Notes: generated from the letters alone by a model not told the origin. A stretch of 64,000 nt of DNA from Fuscovulum blasticum DSM 2131 (GCF_003034965.1 NZ_PZKE01000001.1:310001-374000); one strand, 5' to 3'. Positions 19,114-28,520 are shown, counted from the first letter of the stretch. Numbers and translations are program-made.

Positions 19114-19965
19114 TCAGGGCGCGCGGCGCGCGGCCAGGGCGGCCCCCCCGGCAATCAGGATCGCGGCCAGACCGATGGTCCATGTCGCGGGGGTGATCCC
19201 GGCCACCACCAGCGCCAGCGTCGACAAAAGCGGAGCAGCATAGGAGGCGACACCCAGCAACTGGATGTCGCCTTTTTTCATGCCCACATCCCAGGTGAAG
19301 AAAGCCGCCCCCACCGGGCCGATGCCCAGCGCCAGAACCGAAACCCAGCCCACGGCGCCCACCGGCCAGACCGTCTGTTCCAGCAGAAGATGCGCCGGAA
19401 CAGACAGGGCCGCGGTCGCCAGACAGAACACCGTCACGCTTTCGGTCGGCACCTCGCCCAGACGCCGCGACAGCACCGAATAGGCAGCCCAGGTCAGCGC
19501 GCAGCCAAAGGCCAGTATCAGGCCAGGAACCGAAGCGGCGCTTTCACCGCCCCGTGCCAGCACGATCAGCGCCGCGCCGGCAAAGGCGACCAGCGCCCCC
19601 AGCACATGCCAGGCTGTCAGCCGTTCCCCCGGCAACAGGCCCGAAAGCAGCACGATGAACAGCGGCCAGAGATAGGCGATCAGCCCGGTTTCGGCACTGG
19701 GGGCAAGGCGGAAGGCCGTGAAATACAGGAAGTGATAGCCGAACAGCCCCGCCGTTCCGAAGGCATAAACCTTCCACGATACCGTGCGCAGCACCCCCAG
19801 GCCCTTGCGCGCCGTCCAGATCAGGCCGATCACGCCGCCAATGCCAAAGCACAGCGCGTTCAGCAGGAACGGCGGCACCGGCGCAGACCCGATGGTCAGC
19901 AGCGCCAGCAGCGCCCACATCAGGATTGCCGTGAAACCGATTGCCGTGGCGCGCTGGCGTGTCAT
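19114..19965 (-). CDS. EamA-family (DMT) exporter, aromatic amino acid exporter YddG-like
   Basis: A 283-residue inner-membrane protein with ten predicted helices in two EamA repeats. The pattern FGYHFLYFTAFRLAPSAETGLIAYLWPLFIVLLS resembles YddG-type exporters, which export aromatic amino acids. MTRQRATAIGFTAILMW at 19965 is the natural start; the frame continues upstream through a palindromic repeat and is not coding there. It converges with the DUF465 gene (6 bp between stops). Confidence 0.85.
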   Translation of the reverse strand: MTRQRATAIGFTAILMWALLALLTIGSAPVPPFLLNALCFGIGGVIGLIWTARKGLGVLRTVSWKVYAFGTAGLFGYHFLYFTAFRLAPSAETGLIAYLWPLFIVLLSGLLPGERLTAWHVLGALVAFAGAALIVLARGGESAASVPGLILAFGCALTWAAYSVLSRRLGEVPTESVTVFCLATAALSVPAHLLLEQTVWPVGAVGWVSVLALGIGPVGAAFFTWDVGMKKGDIQLLGVASYAAPLLSTLALVVAGITPATWTIGLAAILIAGGAALAARRAP

Positions 19966-19970
19966 GCAGA

Positions 19971-19992
19971 CAAATTCCTTCGAAGGAATTTG
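19971..19992. repeat. 22 bp perfect palindrome centred on TTCGAA (first of a pair)
   Basis: A perfect 22 bp palindrome with half-site CAAATTCCTTC. It shares its last base with a second palindrome immediately to the right, and the two centres are exactly 22 bp apart. It lies a few bases upstream of the EamA gene start and downstream of phbB. It could be a dispersed repeat, an operator or a cruciform-forming terminator. Confidence 0.85.
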
Positions 19993-20015
19993 CAAAAATC
20001 TTCGAAGATTTTTGC
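19992..20015. repeat. 24 bp perfect palindrome centred on TTCGAA (second of a pair)
   Basis: A perfect 24 bp palindrome with half-site GCAAAAATCTTC. It abuts the palindrome at 19971-19992. Both are markedly AT-rich compared with flanking genes. The pair sits between the phbB terminator and the EamA start. Confidence 0.85.
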
Positions 20016-20052
20016 TTCCGCGCTGTCCTTAGCGGCTCACCCGCAAAAGCGA

Positions 20053-20079
20053 AAGGCCCGGCGGGTGATGCCGGGCCTT
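20053..20079 (-). terminator. Terminator of the phbA-phbB unit
   Basis: A 10 bp perfect stem (AAGGCCCGGC/GCCGGGCCTT) with a 7 nt loop. It is followed on the minus strand by a T-rich TTCGCTTTT, 18 bp past the phbB stop. Confidence 0.75.
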
Positions 20080-20097
20080 CCCATCCGTCGTCCGCTC

Positions 20098-20823
20098 TCA
20101 GACGAAGAACTGACCGCCGTTTGCCGAAATCGTCGATCCGGTGATGAAGCCGGCATCGTCGCTGGCCAGGAACACCACGCAGCGCGCAATCTCTTCCGGT
20201 TCGCCCAGACGGCCGACCGGAATTTGCGGGATGATCCGCTCGGCCAGCACCTTTTCGTCAATGGCCTTCACCATTTCGGTGCCAATATAGCCGGGGCAGA
20301 TCGCGTTCACGGTAATGCCGGCGCGGGCGCCTTCCTGGGCCAGCGCCTTGGTAAAGCCCAGGTCGCCCGACTTGGCGGCGGAATAGTTGGCCTGCCCCGC
20401 CTGCCCCTTCTGGCCGTTGATCGAGCTGATGTTGATCACCCGGCCGAACTTGCGGTCGCGCATCCCCGACCACAGCGGATGGGTCATGTTGAACAGGCCG
20501 GTCAGGTTGGTGTCGATCACCTCTTTCCACTGGCCGGGCGTCATCTTGTGGAACATCGCATCGCGGGTGATGCCGGCATTGTTGACCAGCACATCCACCG
20601 GGCCAAGGTCGGCTTCGACCTTCGCGATGCCCGCGGCGCAGGCGTCATAATCGGCAACCGACCACTTGTAAGTCGGAATTCCGGTCTCGGCGGTAAAGGC
20701 CTTCGCGGCCTCATCATTGCCCGCGTAGTTGGCGGCCACCTTGTAGCCCGCCGCCTTCAGCGCGACCGAAATCGCCGCCCCGATGCCACGCGACCCCCCC
20801 GTGACCAGTGCAACCTTTGCCAT
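20098..20823 (-). CDS. phbB: Acetoacetyl-CoA reductase
   Basis: A 241-residue short-chain dehydrogenase that reduces acetoacetyl-CoA to (R)-3-hydroxybutyryl-CoA with NADPH, the second step of polyhydroxybutyrate synthesis. It shows GGSRGIG at 9-15, NNAG at 81-84, catalytic Ser near 134 and YSAAK (Tyr147, Lys151). The family signature [11 protein letters not shown] is present. Good GGAGGAAT before the ATG. It lies 105 bp after phbA, separated by a strong hairpin. Confidence 0.95.
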   Translation of the reverse strand: MAKVALVTGGSRGIGAAISVALKAAGYKVAANYAGNDEAAKAFTAETGIPTYKWSVADYDACAAGIAKVEADLGPVDVLVNNAGITRDAMFHKMTPGQWKEVIDTNLTGLFNMTHPLWSGMRDRKFGRVINISSINGQKGQAGQANYSAAKSGDLGFTKALAQEGARAGITVNAICPGYIGTEMVKAIDEKVLAERIIPQIPVGRLGEPEEIARCVVFLASDDAGFITGSTISANGGQFFV

Positions 20824-20872
20824 GATTCCTCCTCCAAGGACACTTACCGGAAATCCTGTTACCGAAACTGAT

Positions 20873-20901
20873 ATGGATGCGCAACTTTATTGCGCATCCA
20901 T
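20873..20901 (-). promoter_or_regulatory. Intercistronic hairpin between phbA and phbB
   Basis: A perfect 12 bp inverted repeat (ATGGATGCGCAA/TTGCGCATCCAT) with a 5 nt loop in the 105 bp spacer. On the minus strand no T run follows, so it is more like an RNA-processing, stabilising or attenuating element than a plain terminator. Confidence 0.65.
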
Positions 20902-20928
20902 TTTCTGCTTTGCAGCGTCAGGCGACGG

Positions 20929-22104
20929 TCAACCCCGTTCCAGGCACATGGCCACGCCCATGCCGCCGCCGATGCACAGCGTTGCCAGGCCCTTCTTCGC
21001 CCCGCGGCGGCCCATTTCATGGATCAGCGTGTTCAGGATGCGCGCCCCGCTGGCGCCGATCGGGTGGCCGATGGCAATGGCGCCGCCGTTCACGTTCACG
21101 ATGGACGGATCCCAGCCCATGTCCTTGTTCACCGCGCAGGCCTGGGCGGCAAAGGCTTCGTTCGCCTCGACCAGATCAAGGTCGGCCACCTTCCAGCCCG
21201 CCTTGTCCAGCGCCTTGCGGCTGGCATAGATCGGGCCGACGCCCATGATCGACGGGTCAAGTCCGGCGGTGGCATAGCTGGCGATGCGGGCCAGCACCTT
21301 CAGCCCACGTTTTGATGCCTCTTCTTCCGACATAAGCAGCACGGCCGCTGCACCATCATTGATGCCGCTGGCGTTCGCCGCGGTGACGGTGCCTTCCTTG
21401 GTAAAGGCCGGGCGCAGCTTCTGCATACTGTCCAGCGTGGCGCCGTGGCGGATGTATTCATCCGCGTCCACCACGATGTCGCCCTTGCGGGTCTTTACCG
21501 TGAAGGGAAGGATTTCATCCTTGAATTTGCCAGCCTTTTGCGCGGCTTCGGCCTTGTTCTGGCTGGCCAGTGCGAATTCGTCCTGCATCTCGCGGCTGAT
21601 CTGCCACTGGCTGGCCACGTTTTCCGCCGTGATGCCCATGTGATAGCCGTTGAAGGCATCCCACAGACCATCCTTGATCATCGAGTCGATGAAGTTGAGA
21701 TCGCCCATCTTCTGCCCGGCCCGCAGATGCGCGACATGGGGCGACAGGCTCATGCTTTCCTGCCCGCCGGCGACCACGATCCGCGCGTCGCCCAGTTGCA
21801 CATGCTGCGCCCCCAGCGCCACCGCCCGCAGGCCGGAGCCGCAGACCTGGTTCAGCGACCAGGCGCTGGCTTCCTTGGCCAGACCCGCCTTGATTGCCGC
21901 CTGACGCGCCGGGTTCTGGCCCTGGCCGGCGGTCAGCACCTGGCCCAGGATGGTTTCCTCGACTTCGGCTTTCTCGATCCCCGCGCGGGCCACCACGCCT
22001 TCAATCACGGTGGCGCCCAGGTCATGCGCGGGCGTGTTGGCGAAAGCGCCGTTGAAGCTGCCAACGGCGGTACGGCCCGCCGAAACGATTACGACATTGG
22101 TCAT
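20929..22104 (-). CDS. phbA: Acetyl-CoA C-acetyltransferase (beta-ketothiolase)
   Basis: A 391-residue thiolase that condenses two acetyl-CoA to acetoacetyl-CoA, the first step of polyhydroxybutyrate synthesis. The acyl-accepting Cys88 is in [12 protein letters not shown]. The C-terminal [19 protein letters not shown] and [10 protein letters not shown] supply the catalytic His and second Cys. The start at [15 protein letters not shown] (22104) is supported by GGGAGAGGG just upstream; the longer open frame is not coding. Confidence 0.97.
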   Translation of the reverse strand: MTNVVIVSAGRTAVGSFNGAFANTPAHDLGATVIEGVVARAGIEKAEVEETILGQVLTAGQGQNPARQAAIKAGLAKEASAWSLNQVCGSGLRAVALGAQHVQLGDARIVVAGGQESMSLSPHVAHLRAGQKMGDLNFIDSMIKDGLWDAFNGYHMGITAENVASQWQISREMQDEFALASQNKAEAAQKAGKFKDEILPFTVKTRKGDIVVDADEYIRHGATLDSMQKLRPAFTKEGTVTAANASGINDGAAAVLLMSEEEASKRGLKVLARIASYATAGLDPSIMGVGPIYASRKALDKAGWKVADLDLVEANEAFAAQACAVNKDMGWDPSIVNVNGGAIAIGHPIGASGARILNTLIHEMGRRGAKKGLATLCIGGGMGVAMCLERG

Positions 22105-22220
22105 GTGATCCCTCTCCCGAAGACCGGCGCGGTGCGCGTCACCTTCGCCTCTGGAGGCAAAGATCACAGCCGCAACAAACTTGCGCAAGCAGAATGCGCA
22201 GCCTGCGGGAACCTTCGCCG

Positions 22221-23081
22221 TCACCCGCCGCTGCGGCCATGGCGAAACCGGCTGAAGTCGGGGTTCACCTCGGGGGGACCGAACAGATAGCCTTGCAGAC
22301 AGCCCACGCCCACATCGCACAACCACCCCGCCTCGGCCGGGGTTTCCACGGATTCGGCAACCAGGAACATGCCGAACTCCCGTGCCAGCGCGGCAGCCGC
22401 GCGCACGATTCTCTGGCTGGTTTCGGAACAGTCGATCCCGCGGATGAACTGGCCGTCGATCTTGGCGATCTCGAATCCGAAGGCCTGCAGCAGCGGCAAC
22501 GAGGTGGCGCCGGCGCCAAAGTCATCCAGCGTGAAGGCAATGCCCTCCGCCCGCAGATCGGCCATGAAGGGGATCAGCACATCCGGCATCTGCATGGCGC
22601 TGGCCTCGCCAATCTCAAGGATCAGCCCACGGCCAAGGTCTGGCGATTGTCCCAGTGCGCGGCGCAGCATCTGTGTCCAGGGTTTGTATCCCACCGACCG
22701 TGCCGACATGTTCACCGCGATGCGGATGCCGGGGTTGCGCTGCAGCACCTGCAAGCCGAGTTGCAGCGCCGCCACGTCGATTTCACGGCCCAGTTCCTGC
22801 GTTTCCGCCACCGCCATGAAATCGCGGGCCGGGATCACCCGATCTTTTGGGTCCAGCAGGCGGATGTAACCTTCATAGAACCCGATGATCGACGGATCGG
22901 CGGCATAGACGGCGGGCTGGAACGCCAGCCGCATCCGCCGCAGCATCAGGGCGTTGCGCACCATGGACAGCGTTTCACGTTCCACGGCCGAAACGGCCAC
23001 AGCCAGAGGTGAGGCCAGTTCGGCATCCACATCTGCAGCAGGGCGTTTCGACCCACGCCCCGCATTACGCTGAAAGCTCAT
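22221..23081 (-). CDS. EAL-domain protein with altered signature motif
   Basis: A 286-residue cytoplasmic protein made almost entirely of one EAL domain, the cyclic-di-GMP phosphodiesterase fold. The signature Glu-Ala-Leu is replaced by Glu-Gly-Tyr (EGYIRL, 70-75). Other catalytic positions appear kept: NMS at 124-126, the EIGE glutamate, DDFGAG, KIDGQF, AESVET and QGYLFGPP. So activity is possible but uncertain, and it may act as a cyclic-di-GMP sensor. The start [10 protein letters not shown] at 23081 is chosen because the upstream frame is antisense to tag. It lies upstream of phbA with a 116 bp gap. Confidence 0.85.
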   Translation of the reverse strand: MSFQRNAGRGSKRPAADVDAELASPLAVAVSAVERETLSMVRNALMLRRMRLAFQPAVYAADPSIIGFYEGYIRLLDPKDRVIPARDFMAVAETQELGREIDVAALQLGLQVLQRNPGIRIAVNMSARSVGYKPWTQMLRRALGQSPDLGRGLILEIGEASAMQMPDVLIPFMADLRAEGIAFTLDDFGAGATSLPLLQAFGFEIAKIDGQFIRGIDCSETSQRIVRAAAALAREFGMFLVAESVETPAEAGWLCDVGVGCLQGYLFGPPEVNPDFSRFRHGRSGG

Positions 23082-23195
23082 CCCCTGATCCTGTGCCGTG
23101 CTTGTCCTGGCTGACAGGCTGCGCGGACAAGGGTAAACACCCTGCAAAGCTTCGGCATTTGACTTGAAGTAGAACGATTTTCCGAAAGGCCCCAG

Positions 23196-23768
23196 ATGAC
23201 CGAAACCCGCTGCCCCTGGTGTGGCACCGACCCGCTTTATGTCTCGTACCACGATACCGACTGGGGCCGCCCCGAGCGCGACCCGCGGGCGCTGTGGGAA
23301 AAGCTGATCCTTGACGGATTCCAGGCCGGGCTGAGCTGGATCACCATCCTGCGCAAGCGCGAGAATTTCCGCGCCGCCTTCCACGGATTCCGCCCCGAGG
23401 TCATTGCCACCTGGGGCGAGGACGAGGTTGCCCGCTTGCTGGCAGACCCGGGCATTGTCCGCCATCGCGGCAAGATCGAAGGCACGCTCCGCAGCGCCCG
23501 CGCCTATCTTGAGATCGAGGCGAAGGAGGGGTTTTCGCCCTTCCTGTGGTCTTTCGTGGGCGGTGCACCCATTCAGTCGAACCTTGCCTCGATGTCGGAT
23601 GCGTTGACCGAATCGCCTGAAAGCCGCGCCATGTCGCGGGCGCTGAAGGCGCGTGGTTTCACGTTCTGCGGACCGACCATCACCTATGCCTTCATGCAGG
23701 CGGTTGGCATGGTGAACGATCATCTGGTCACCTGTCCGGCCCATGCCGAATGTGCCGCGATGGCCTGA
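23196..23768 (+). CDS. tag: DNA-3-methyladenine glycosylase I
   Basis: A 190-residue base-excision repair enzyme removing 3-methyladenine. The zinc ligands match the family: Cys6, His19, His176 and Cys180. RCPWCGTDPLYVSYHDTDWG and DGFQAGLSWITILRKRENF are hallmark segments. It diverges from the EAL gene. Confidence 0.96.
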   Translation: MTETRCPWCGTDPLYVSYHDTDWGRPERDPRALWEKLILDGFQAGLSWITILRKRENFRAAFHGFRPEVIATWGEDEVARLLADPGIVRHRGKIEGTLRSARAYLEIEAKEGFSPFLWSFVGGAPIQSNLASMSDALTESPESRAMSRALKARGFTFCGPTITYAFMQAVGMVNDHLVTCPAHAECAAMA

Positions 23769-23835
23769 GAGCTGCCCCTTGGCGTTTTGGCGCCGAAGGA
23801 TCATATAGACCGCAAACCGGGAACATGAGGACGAC

Positions 23836-24744
23836 ATGCTTGGACTTGGCGACAAACCCGCCGCGCCTGCCGCGACCGGCCTGATCAAGGACGGAACCGA
23901 GGCCACGTTCATGGCCGATGTCATCGACGCCTCGCGCGAGGTGCCGGTGATCGTTGATTTCTGGGCCACCTGGTGCGGCCCGTGCAAGACGCTTGGCCCC
24001 GCGCTTGAGGCGGCGGTGACCGCCGCCAAAGGCAAGGTGCGCATGGTCAAGATCGACGTGGACCAGAATCAGGCCATTGCCGCGCAGATGCGCATCCAGT
24101 CCATCCCCACCGTCTATGCCTTCTTCCAGGGTCAGCCGGTTGACGGGTTTCAGGGGGCGCTGCCGCCTTCGGAAGTAAAGAAATTCGTCGACAAGCTGGC
24201 GGCCATGGCGGGCGACGGCGGTCTGGCCGATGCGCTGGCCGCGGCCGAGGAAATGCTGGAACAGGGCGCCCTGGCCGATGCGATGGAAACCTTCGCCGCG
24301 ATCCTGGGCGAAGAGCCGGAGAATGCTGCCGCCTATGCCGGCATTGCCCGTGCGCATCTGGCGGCCGGCAATCTTGATCAGGCCGAAGCCTTCCTGTCTG
24401 CCGCCCCCGCCGCATTGGCAAAGGCCAAGGAGGTTGAGGCGGCGAAGGCTCAGTTGGAACTGGCGAAGCAGGCTGCCAATGCCGGCCCCGAGGCCGATCT
24501 GCGCGCCGCCGTTCAGGCCGACCCGAACAATCATCAGGCCCGCTTTGACCTGGCCGTCGCACTGAACGCCGCCGGCAAGGTTGAGGAGGCGGTGGATGAA
24601 CTGCTGGAGCTGTTCCGCCGCGACCGCGAATGGAACGACGGCGCCGCCCGCGCGCAGCTTTTCACCATCTTCGACGCGCTCAAGCCGCAAGACCCGATCG
24701 TGCTGAAGGGTCGCAGGCGGTTGTCATCAATGATCTTTGCCTGA
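23836..24744 (+). CDS. ybbN: Thioredoxin-TPR co-chaperone (YbbN/CnoX-like)
   Basis: A 302-residue protein. The N-terminal thioredoxin domain has active site WCGPC (Cys47, Cys50), so unlike E. coli YbbN the redox pair is complete. The C-terminal half has TPR-like helices. Family members protect unfolded clients under oxidative stress. It begins a short rightward group with the Lon-N and Trm112-like genes (15 and 37 bp spacing). Confidence 0.9.
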   Translation: MLGLGDKPAAPAATGLIKDGTEATFMADVIDASREVPVIVDFWATWCGPCKTLGPALEAAVTAAKGKVRMVKIDVDQNQAIAAQMRIQSIPTVYAFFQGQPVDGFQGALPPSEVKKFVDKLAAMAGDGGLADALAAAEEMLEQGALADAMETFAAILGEEPENAAAYAGIARAHLAAGNLDQAEAFLSAAPAALAKAKEVEAAKAQLELAKQAANAGPEADLRAAVQADPNNHQARFDLAVALNAAGKVEEAVDELLELFRRDREWNDGAARAQLFTIFDALKPQDPIVLKGRRRLSSMIFA

Positions 24745-24759
24745 TCGCGGGGGCGGCCT

Positions 24760-25413
24760 ATGTCTAAGCCGATGATCCAGGCCGCCGATCTTCCTGAGAC
24801 GATCCCCGTCTTTCCGCTGCCCGGGGCGCTGCTGCTGCCCCGTGCGCGGCTTCCCCTGCACATTTTCGAGCCGCGCTATCTGGCGATGGTCGAGGACGCG
24901 CTGAAATCGCGCACGCGGCTGATCGGAATGATCTGCCCGCGCGATACCCCGAATGGGGAAAAGCGCCTGAACGCCATTGGATGCGCCGGCCGGATCACCG
25001 GCTTTTCCGAAACCGAGGATGGCCGCTACATGATCACCCTTTCGGGGATCTCGCGGTTTCGCGTGAAGGAAGAGGTGCAGGGCTTTACCCCCTATCGCCG
25101 CTGCGCGGTGGACTGGGCACCCTTCTCCCGCGACCTTGGCCTTGCCGAGACCGACCAAGGGTTCGACAGGTCTGAATTCCTGCAGATTCTTGGCCGCTAC
25201 TTCGCCTCGCAGAAGCTGTCCTCCGATTGGGACAGCCTCAAGGAGGCCGAGCCCGAGCTTCTGGTGAACGCCATCTCGATGCTGTGCCCGTTTTCGCCCG
25301 AAGACAAACAGGCCCTGCTTGAGGCCCCCAGCCTGACAACCCGGCGTGAGACGCTTGTCACCCTGATCGAATTCGCGCTGCGGGGCGGTTCGGCCGAGGA
25401 TCTGATCCAGTAA
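24760..25413 (+). CDS. Lon N-terminal substrate-binding domain protein
   Basis: A 217-residue stand-alone Lon-N (LON-like peptidase S16 domain) protein, with [20 protein letters not shown] and [15 protein letters not shown]. There is no AAA+ or protease domain. Such proteins are proposed substrate adaptors; function is unproven. It is cotranscribed with ybbN, suggesting a proteostasis role. Confidence 0.9.
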   Translation: MSKPMIQAADLPETIPVFPLPGALLLPRARLPLHIFEPRYLAMVEDALKSRTRLIGMICPRDTPNGEKRLNAIGCAGRITGFSETEDGRYMITLSGISRFRVKEEVQGFTPYRRCAVDWAPFSRDLGLAETDQGFDRSEFLQILGRYFASQKLSSDWDSLKEAEPELLVNAISMLCPFSPEDKQALLEAPSLTTRRETLVTLIEFALRGGSAEDLIQ

Positions 25414-25450
25414 TCCTGCGCCAACGCCGCCGACCCTGAAAGGACACCCC

Positions 25451-25633
25451 ATGACTGACACCGTGACCGCCGACCGCCGGATGCTGGAATCGCTTGTCTG
25501 CCCGCTGACCCACGCCGTGCTGACCTATGATGCCGAACGCCAGGAACTGGTCTCGAAAGCCGTGCATCTGGCCTTTCCGATCCGCGACGGTATTCCGGTG
25601 ATGCTGGTCAGCGAGGCGCGTCAGATCGGCTGA
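25451..25633 (+). CDS. Trm112/YcaR-like small protein
   Basis: A 60-residue protein with [16 protein letters not shown] and the [20 protein letters not shown] pattern of the Trm112 family. Unlike zinc-binding relatives it has only one cysteine, so no zinc ribbon is likely. GAAAGGACA precedes the ATG. Bacterial homologues may act as small activators of methyltransferases; unproven here. Confidence 0.88.
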   Translation: MTDTVTADRRMLESLVCPLTHAVLTYDAERQELVSKAVHLAFPIRDGIPVMLVSEARQIG

Positions 25634-25694
25634 TCAGGCGCGCATTGCGGCGGCCCGTTCACGGCGTCTGCTATTGGGGGAACCTTGGGAAGAA

Positions 25695-25770
25695 TGGTGC
25701 CGCTGAAGGGACTCGAACCCCCGACCCCATCATTACGAATGACGTGCTCTACCAGCTGAGCTACAGCGGC
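25695..25770 (-). tRNA. tRNA-Thr (anticodon CGT)
   Basis: A 76 nt cloverleaf read on the minus strand. The acceptor stem is GCCGCTG/CAGCGGC, the D-arm AGCTCAGCTGGTAGAGC, the anticodon stem CGTCA/TGATG with loop TTCGTAA (anticodon CGT, codon ACG), and the T-arm GGGTTCGAGTCCC-type. The 3' CCA is encoded. Leader and trailer (GGGAAGAAT and ATTCTTCCC) are complementary and could extend the acceptor helix in the precursor. Confidence 0.97.
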
Positions 25771-25844
25771 ATTCTTCCCTGTGAACCGGCGGCGGGCGCC
25801 GGTTCGGGCTGGCTCTTAGCACCCGTTGCGGGGCGTGTGTAGCC

Positions 25845-27305
25845 CTAATTTGAACGACGAACGATGTCGTCGGGCGGCAGGACAACCGCATCGTCGCTGG
25901 CATTGGGGATCAGCGCGGCTTCGGGCGGCAGGCCCACCAGCAGCGGCGACAGGTCAGCCGAGGCGGCGGTCTGAGATTGCCGCGTGGCAACGGGTTCGCG
26001 CCAGGTCAGCGTGTCGAACCCGCCGCAGGAGCTGCAGACCGGATTCCATTCCGATTGCACGCCCTGGCAGGTGTCACAGCACCATTGCGGCCCGCGCGAT
26101 GCGGTCAGCGCCCGCGCCAGGATGCTGCGCACGGTCAGGTCATCGGCGCCGGTTCCGCGTTCCACGGCGGCCAGAATCGCCAGTGTCCGCTGTGTGGGGT
26201 GCGTCTCGGCCAGATCGCCAAGAACCTTGCGCGCGGCCTTGAAGTCTTCGGCCAGCAGCAGAAGCTCGGCATTGGTCAACCGGGTTTCCTCATTCTCGGG
26301 GCGCGAGGACAGCAGCGGCTTGAAGCGGCGCATCCGGGCGCCGGGGGATTCATCGGGTTCGATGGCGGCAAAGGCGGCGGCCAGATCGGGGTGCGGCTGG
26401 GCGTCCCAGGCCTTGCGCAGCACACGGGCCGCACCCTTCTTGTCGCCCTTTTCAACCAGCGCCCGCGACGCGATGACGGCGGCAGGAATCAGGTCGGGCG
26501 ACATCTTGTTCGCCTCGATCGCGGCTTCGCGGGCCTCGATCGTGCTGCCTTCGTCCAGCACCACCTTTGCCTCTTGCAGTGCCAGCAGGGCATCGCGGCG
26601 GCGATAGACGCTGCGGGGCAGTTCCCCCGTCTTCAGCTTTTCGGACAGCGTGGCGCGGGCGCCTTTCCAATCGGCCTTTTCGGTTTGCAGCTTCAGCAGC
26701 ACGTCCTGCGTTTCGGCATGACGTGGCCGCAGCGCCAGCGCCTTCTCTGCCAGCTTCAGCGCCGTGTCGGTATCGCCCGACACCAGTTTCTGCTTCATCA
26801 GGCCGCGCACGGCGACGAAGCGGGTCTTTTCCGATGACAGAAGCGCCCGATAGGCGGCCATCGCGGTCTTGCCGTCTCCCGCCGCCTCGGCCGCCTGCGC
26901 GGTGAGGAGGGTGGTCAGTTCGGGTTTCTTCAGCAGCTTCTCGGCGGTTTTGGCCCGGCTTAGCGCCAGCGACGGTTCACCCGAGGCCAGCGCGACCATG
27001 CCTTCGGTCAGCGCAGTGAAGCCGCGGCGTTCGCGGCTGCGGTCGAAATAGCGCGAGATGGCCGTTTCATCGCCGTTCAGGAAGCGGAACACCGCCCCCA
27101 GGAAAGCGGCCGCCTTGAGCAGCACCCACACCGCCACCACCAGCAGCACGGCGGCAATTGCGGCCTGCAACGGGCCGAAGGTGAATTCCTGCCCGAAGAC
27201 CCAAAGGCGAACCTCGCCCCCGGTGTCCGAAAGCGTTCCGGCCAGAAAGGCCAGCCCTGCGATGGCCGCAAGGAAGATGACAACCTTGGCAAGAGACCAG
27301 AGCAT
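25845..27305 (-). CDS. HemY-like membrane TPR protein with C-terminal zinc ribbon
   Basis: A 486-residue inner-membrane protein. Two N-terminal membrane helices (about 7-27 and 45-70) are followed by TPR helices, as in the HemY family. Near the C-terminus it has a CxxC pair at 410-413 and another at 424-427 around WNPV, a rubredoxin-like zinc ribbon followed by FDTLTW. This resembles the architecture of LapB. The true HemY function is unresolved even in E. coli. It shares an operon with the Mic60-like gene and hemD on the minus strand. Confidence 0.85.
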   Translation of the reverse strand: MLWSLAKVVIFLAAIAGLAFLAGTLSDTGGEVRLWVFGQEFTFGPLQAAIAAVLLVVAVWVLLKAAAFLGAVFRFLNGDETAISRYFDRSRERRGFTALTEGMVALASGEPSLALSRAKTAEKLLKKPELTTLLTAQAAEAAGDGKTAMAAYRALLSSEKTRFVAVRGLMKQKLVSGDTDTALKLAEKALALRPRHAETQDVLLKLQTEKADWKGARATLSEKLKTGELPRSVYRRRDALLALQEAKVVLDEGSTIEAREAAIEANKMSPDLIPAAVIASRALVEKGDKKGAARVLRKAWDAQPHPDLAAAFAAIEPDESPGARMRRFKPLLSSRPENEETRLTNAELLLLAEDFKAARKVLGDLAETHPTQRTLAILAAVERGTGADDLTVRSILARALTASRGPQWCCDTCQGVQSEWNPVCSSCGGFDTLTWREPVATRQSQTAASADLSPLLVGLPPEAALIPNASDDAVVLPPDDIVRRSN

Positions 27306-27315
27306 CTGTTTCTCC

Positions 27316-28464
27316 TCAGGGCAATTTCAGGGTTGTCAGGGCATCGGTCGCGGCCAGATGGTCGCGGGCCAGCGCCATCCAATCGGCCATGGCCGCTTGG
27401 CCTTCGGGCGGCAGCGCGGCAAGTTCTGTCAGCGCATCCGCCACCTTGCCTTGCCGCAGCGCGCCTTCGGCCCGTGACAACACGGCATCGGGATCGCTGC
27501 CTTCGCGCGGGGTCAGCGAGCGGGCGCCGGTCTGCACCCGCAGGAAGGACCAGAGCCGGTCACCCAACCCCGCCCCCGCCTGTGCCCGCAACGAAGCCTC
27601 CAGCGCCGCGCGGGCCGGGTCTGCGAACCCTTCGGTCAGGGATGCAACTGTCGGAAGCCCGGTTTCTGCATATTTAGAGACGATTTCCGGCACCTGAACC
27701 TGCTCAAGCGCGGCCAGTTCACGCGCATAGGGCACGCCACTTTCTGCCGCCTGCCGCAGCGAGGACAGTGCGGTGGCCTGTGCTGCGGCCTGTTCCGCCG
27801 CGGCTTGTTCGGCGCGGATGCGTTCAGAGTTCGCCGCCTCCCAGGCGGCAAGTTCTTCCTTGGCAAGCTGACGCAGCGCTTCGGGATCGGCGGTTTCAGA
27901 CGGCCTGGCCTTCAGCGCCGCCACCTCGGCCTTCATGGTTTCCAGGGCTGCGGTCAGACTTGCAATCGAGGCCTGCGAAACGCTGCCGTCGGATGCCTGT
28001 CCTGCCGCCGCCAGCGCGGTTTCCAGCGCGGCCACGCGCTTGGCCAGCACGGCAAGCTGATCGGGCAAGGCGGTGGCCGTTTCGGCGGTGGCAGAGACGC
28101 GCGATTCAAGCGCCGCCGTGGCGGTTGAGGCTTCGGTGCGCGCGGCCGAAATCGCGCTGTCCAGCGTTCCGGTCCGGTCGGTCAGATCGGTTCGCAGCGC
28201 GCCCATGTCGGCGGCCAGCTTGTCGAGTTGCGCCTTGATCGCGCCATCGTCGGCTGCGGGCCGTAGTTTCAGCACATCAAAATGCGACAGGCCGAAGCCG
28301 ATGCCAGCGGCAAGTGCGCCCCCCAAAAGCGGCGCGATGAATCCAGCTTTTCGGGCTGGGGGCGCTGCTTTCTCCTTGGGGGGAGGGAGCGGTTCCGGCT
28401 TCTGCTCGGGCTCGGGCGAAACTTCCGGGCCGGCTTCCGGGATCGTAAGATCGTCATTGGGCAT
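27316..28464 (-). CDS. Mitofilin/Mic60-like inner-membrane protein
   Basis: A 382-residue protein. A Pro/Glu-rich N-terminal cytoplasmic tail is followed by one membrane helix (FIAPLLGGALAAGIGFGL), a long Ala-rich coiled coil and a C-terminal mitofilin-like domain. Alphaproteobacterial Mic60 shapes intracytoplasmic membranes in studied species. The start MPNDDLTIPEAG at 28464 is preferred over the upstream in-frame codon. It lies between hemD and the HemY-like gene, the gene order known for this family. Confidence 0.85.
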   Translation of the reverse strand: MPNDDLTIPEAGPEVSPEPEQKPEPLPPPKEKAAPPARKAGFIAPLLGGALAAGIGFGLSHFDVLKLRPAADDGAIKAQLDKLAADMGALRTDLTDRTGTLDSAISAARTEASTATAALESRVSATAETATALPDQLAVLAKRVAALETALAAAGQASDGSVSQASIASLTAALETMKAEVAALKARPSETADPEALRQLAKEELAAWEAANSERIRAEQAAAEQAAAQATALSSLRQAAESGVPYARELAALEQVQVPEIVSKYAETGLPTVASLTEGFADPARAALEASLRAQAGAGLGDRLWSFLRVQTGARSLTPREGSDPDAVLSRAEGALRQGKVADALTELAALPPEGQAAMADWMALARDHLAATDALTTLKLP

Positions 28465-28520
28465 AGGACTGCATCCCCGGACTGGGCTGGTCACAGACTA
28501 ACCGCTTGCCGTTGCAACCT

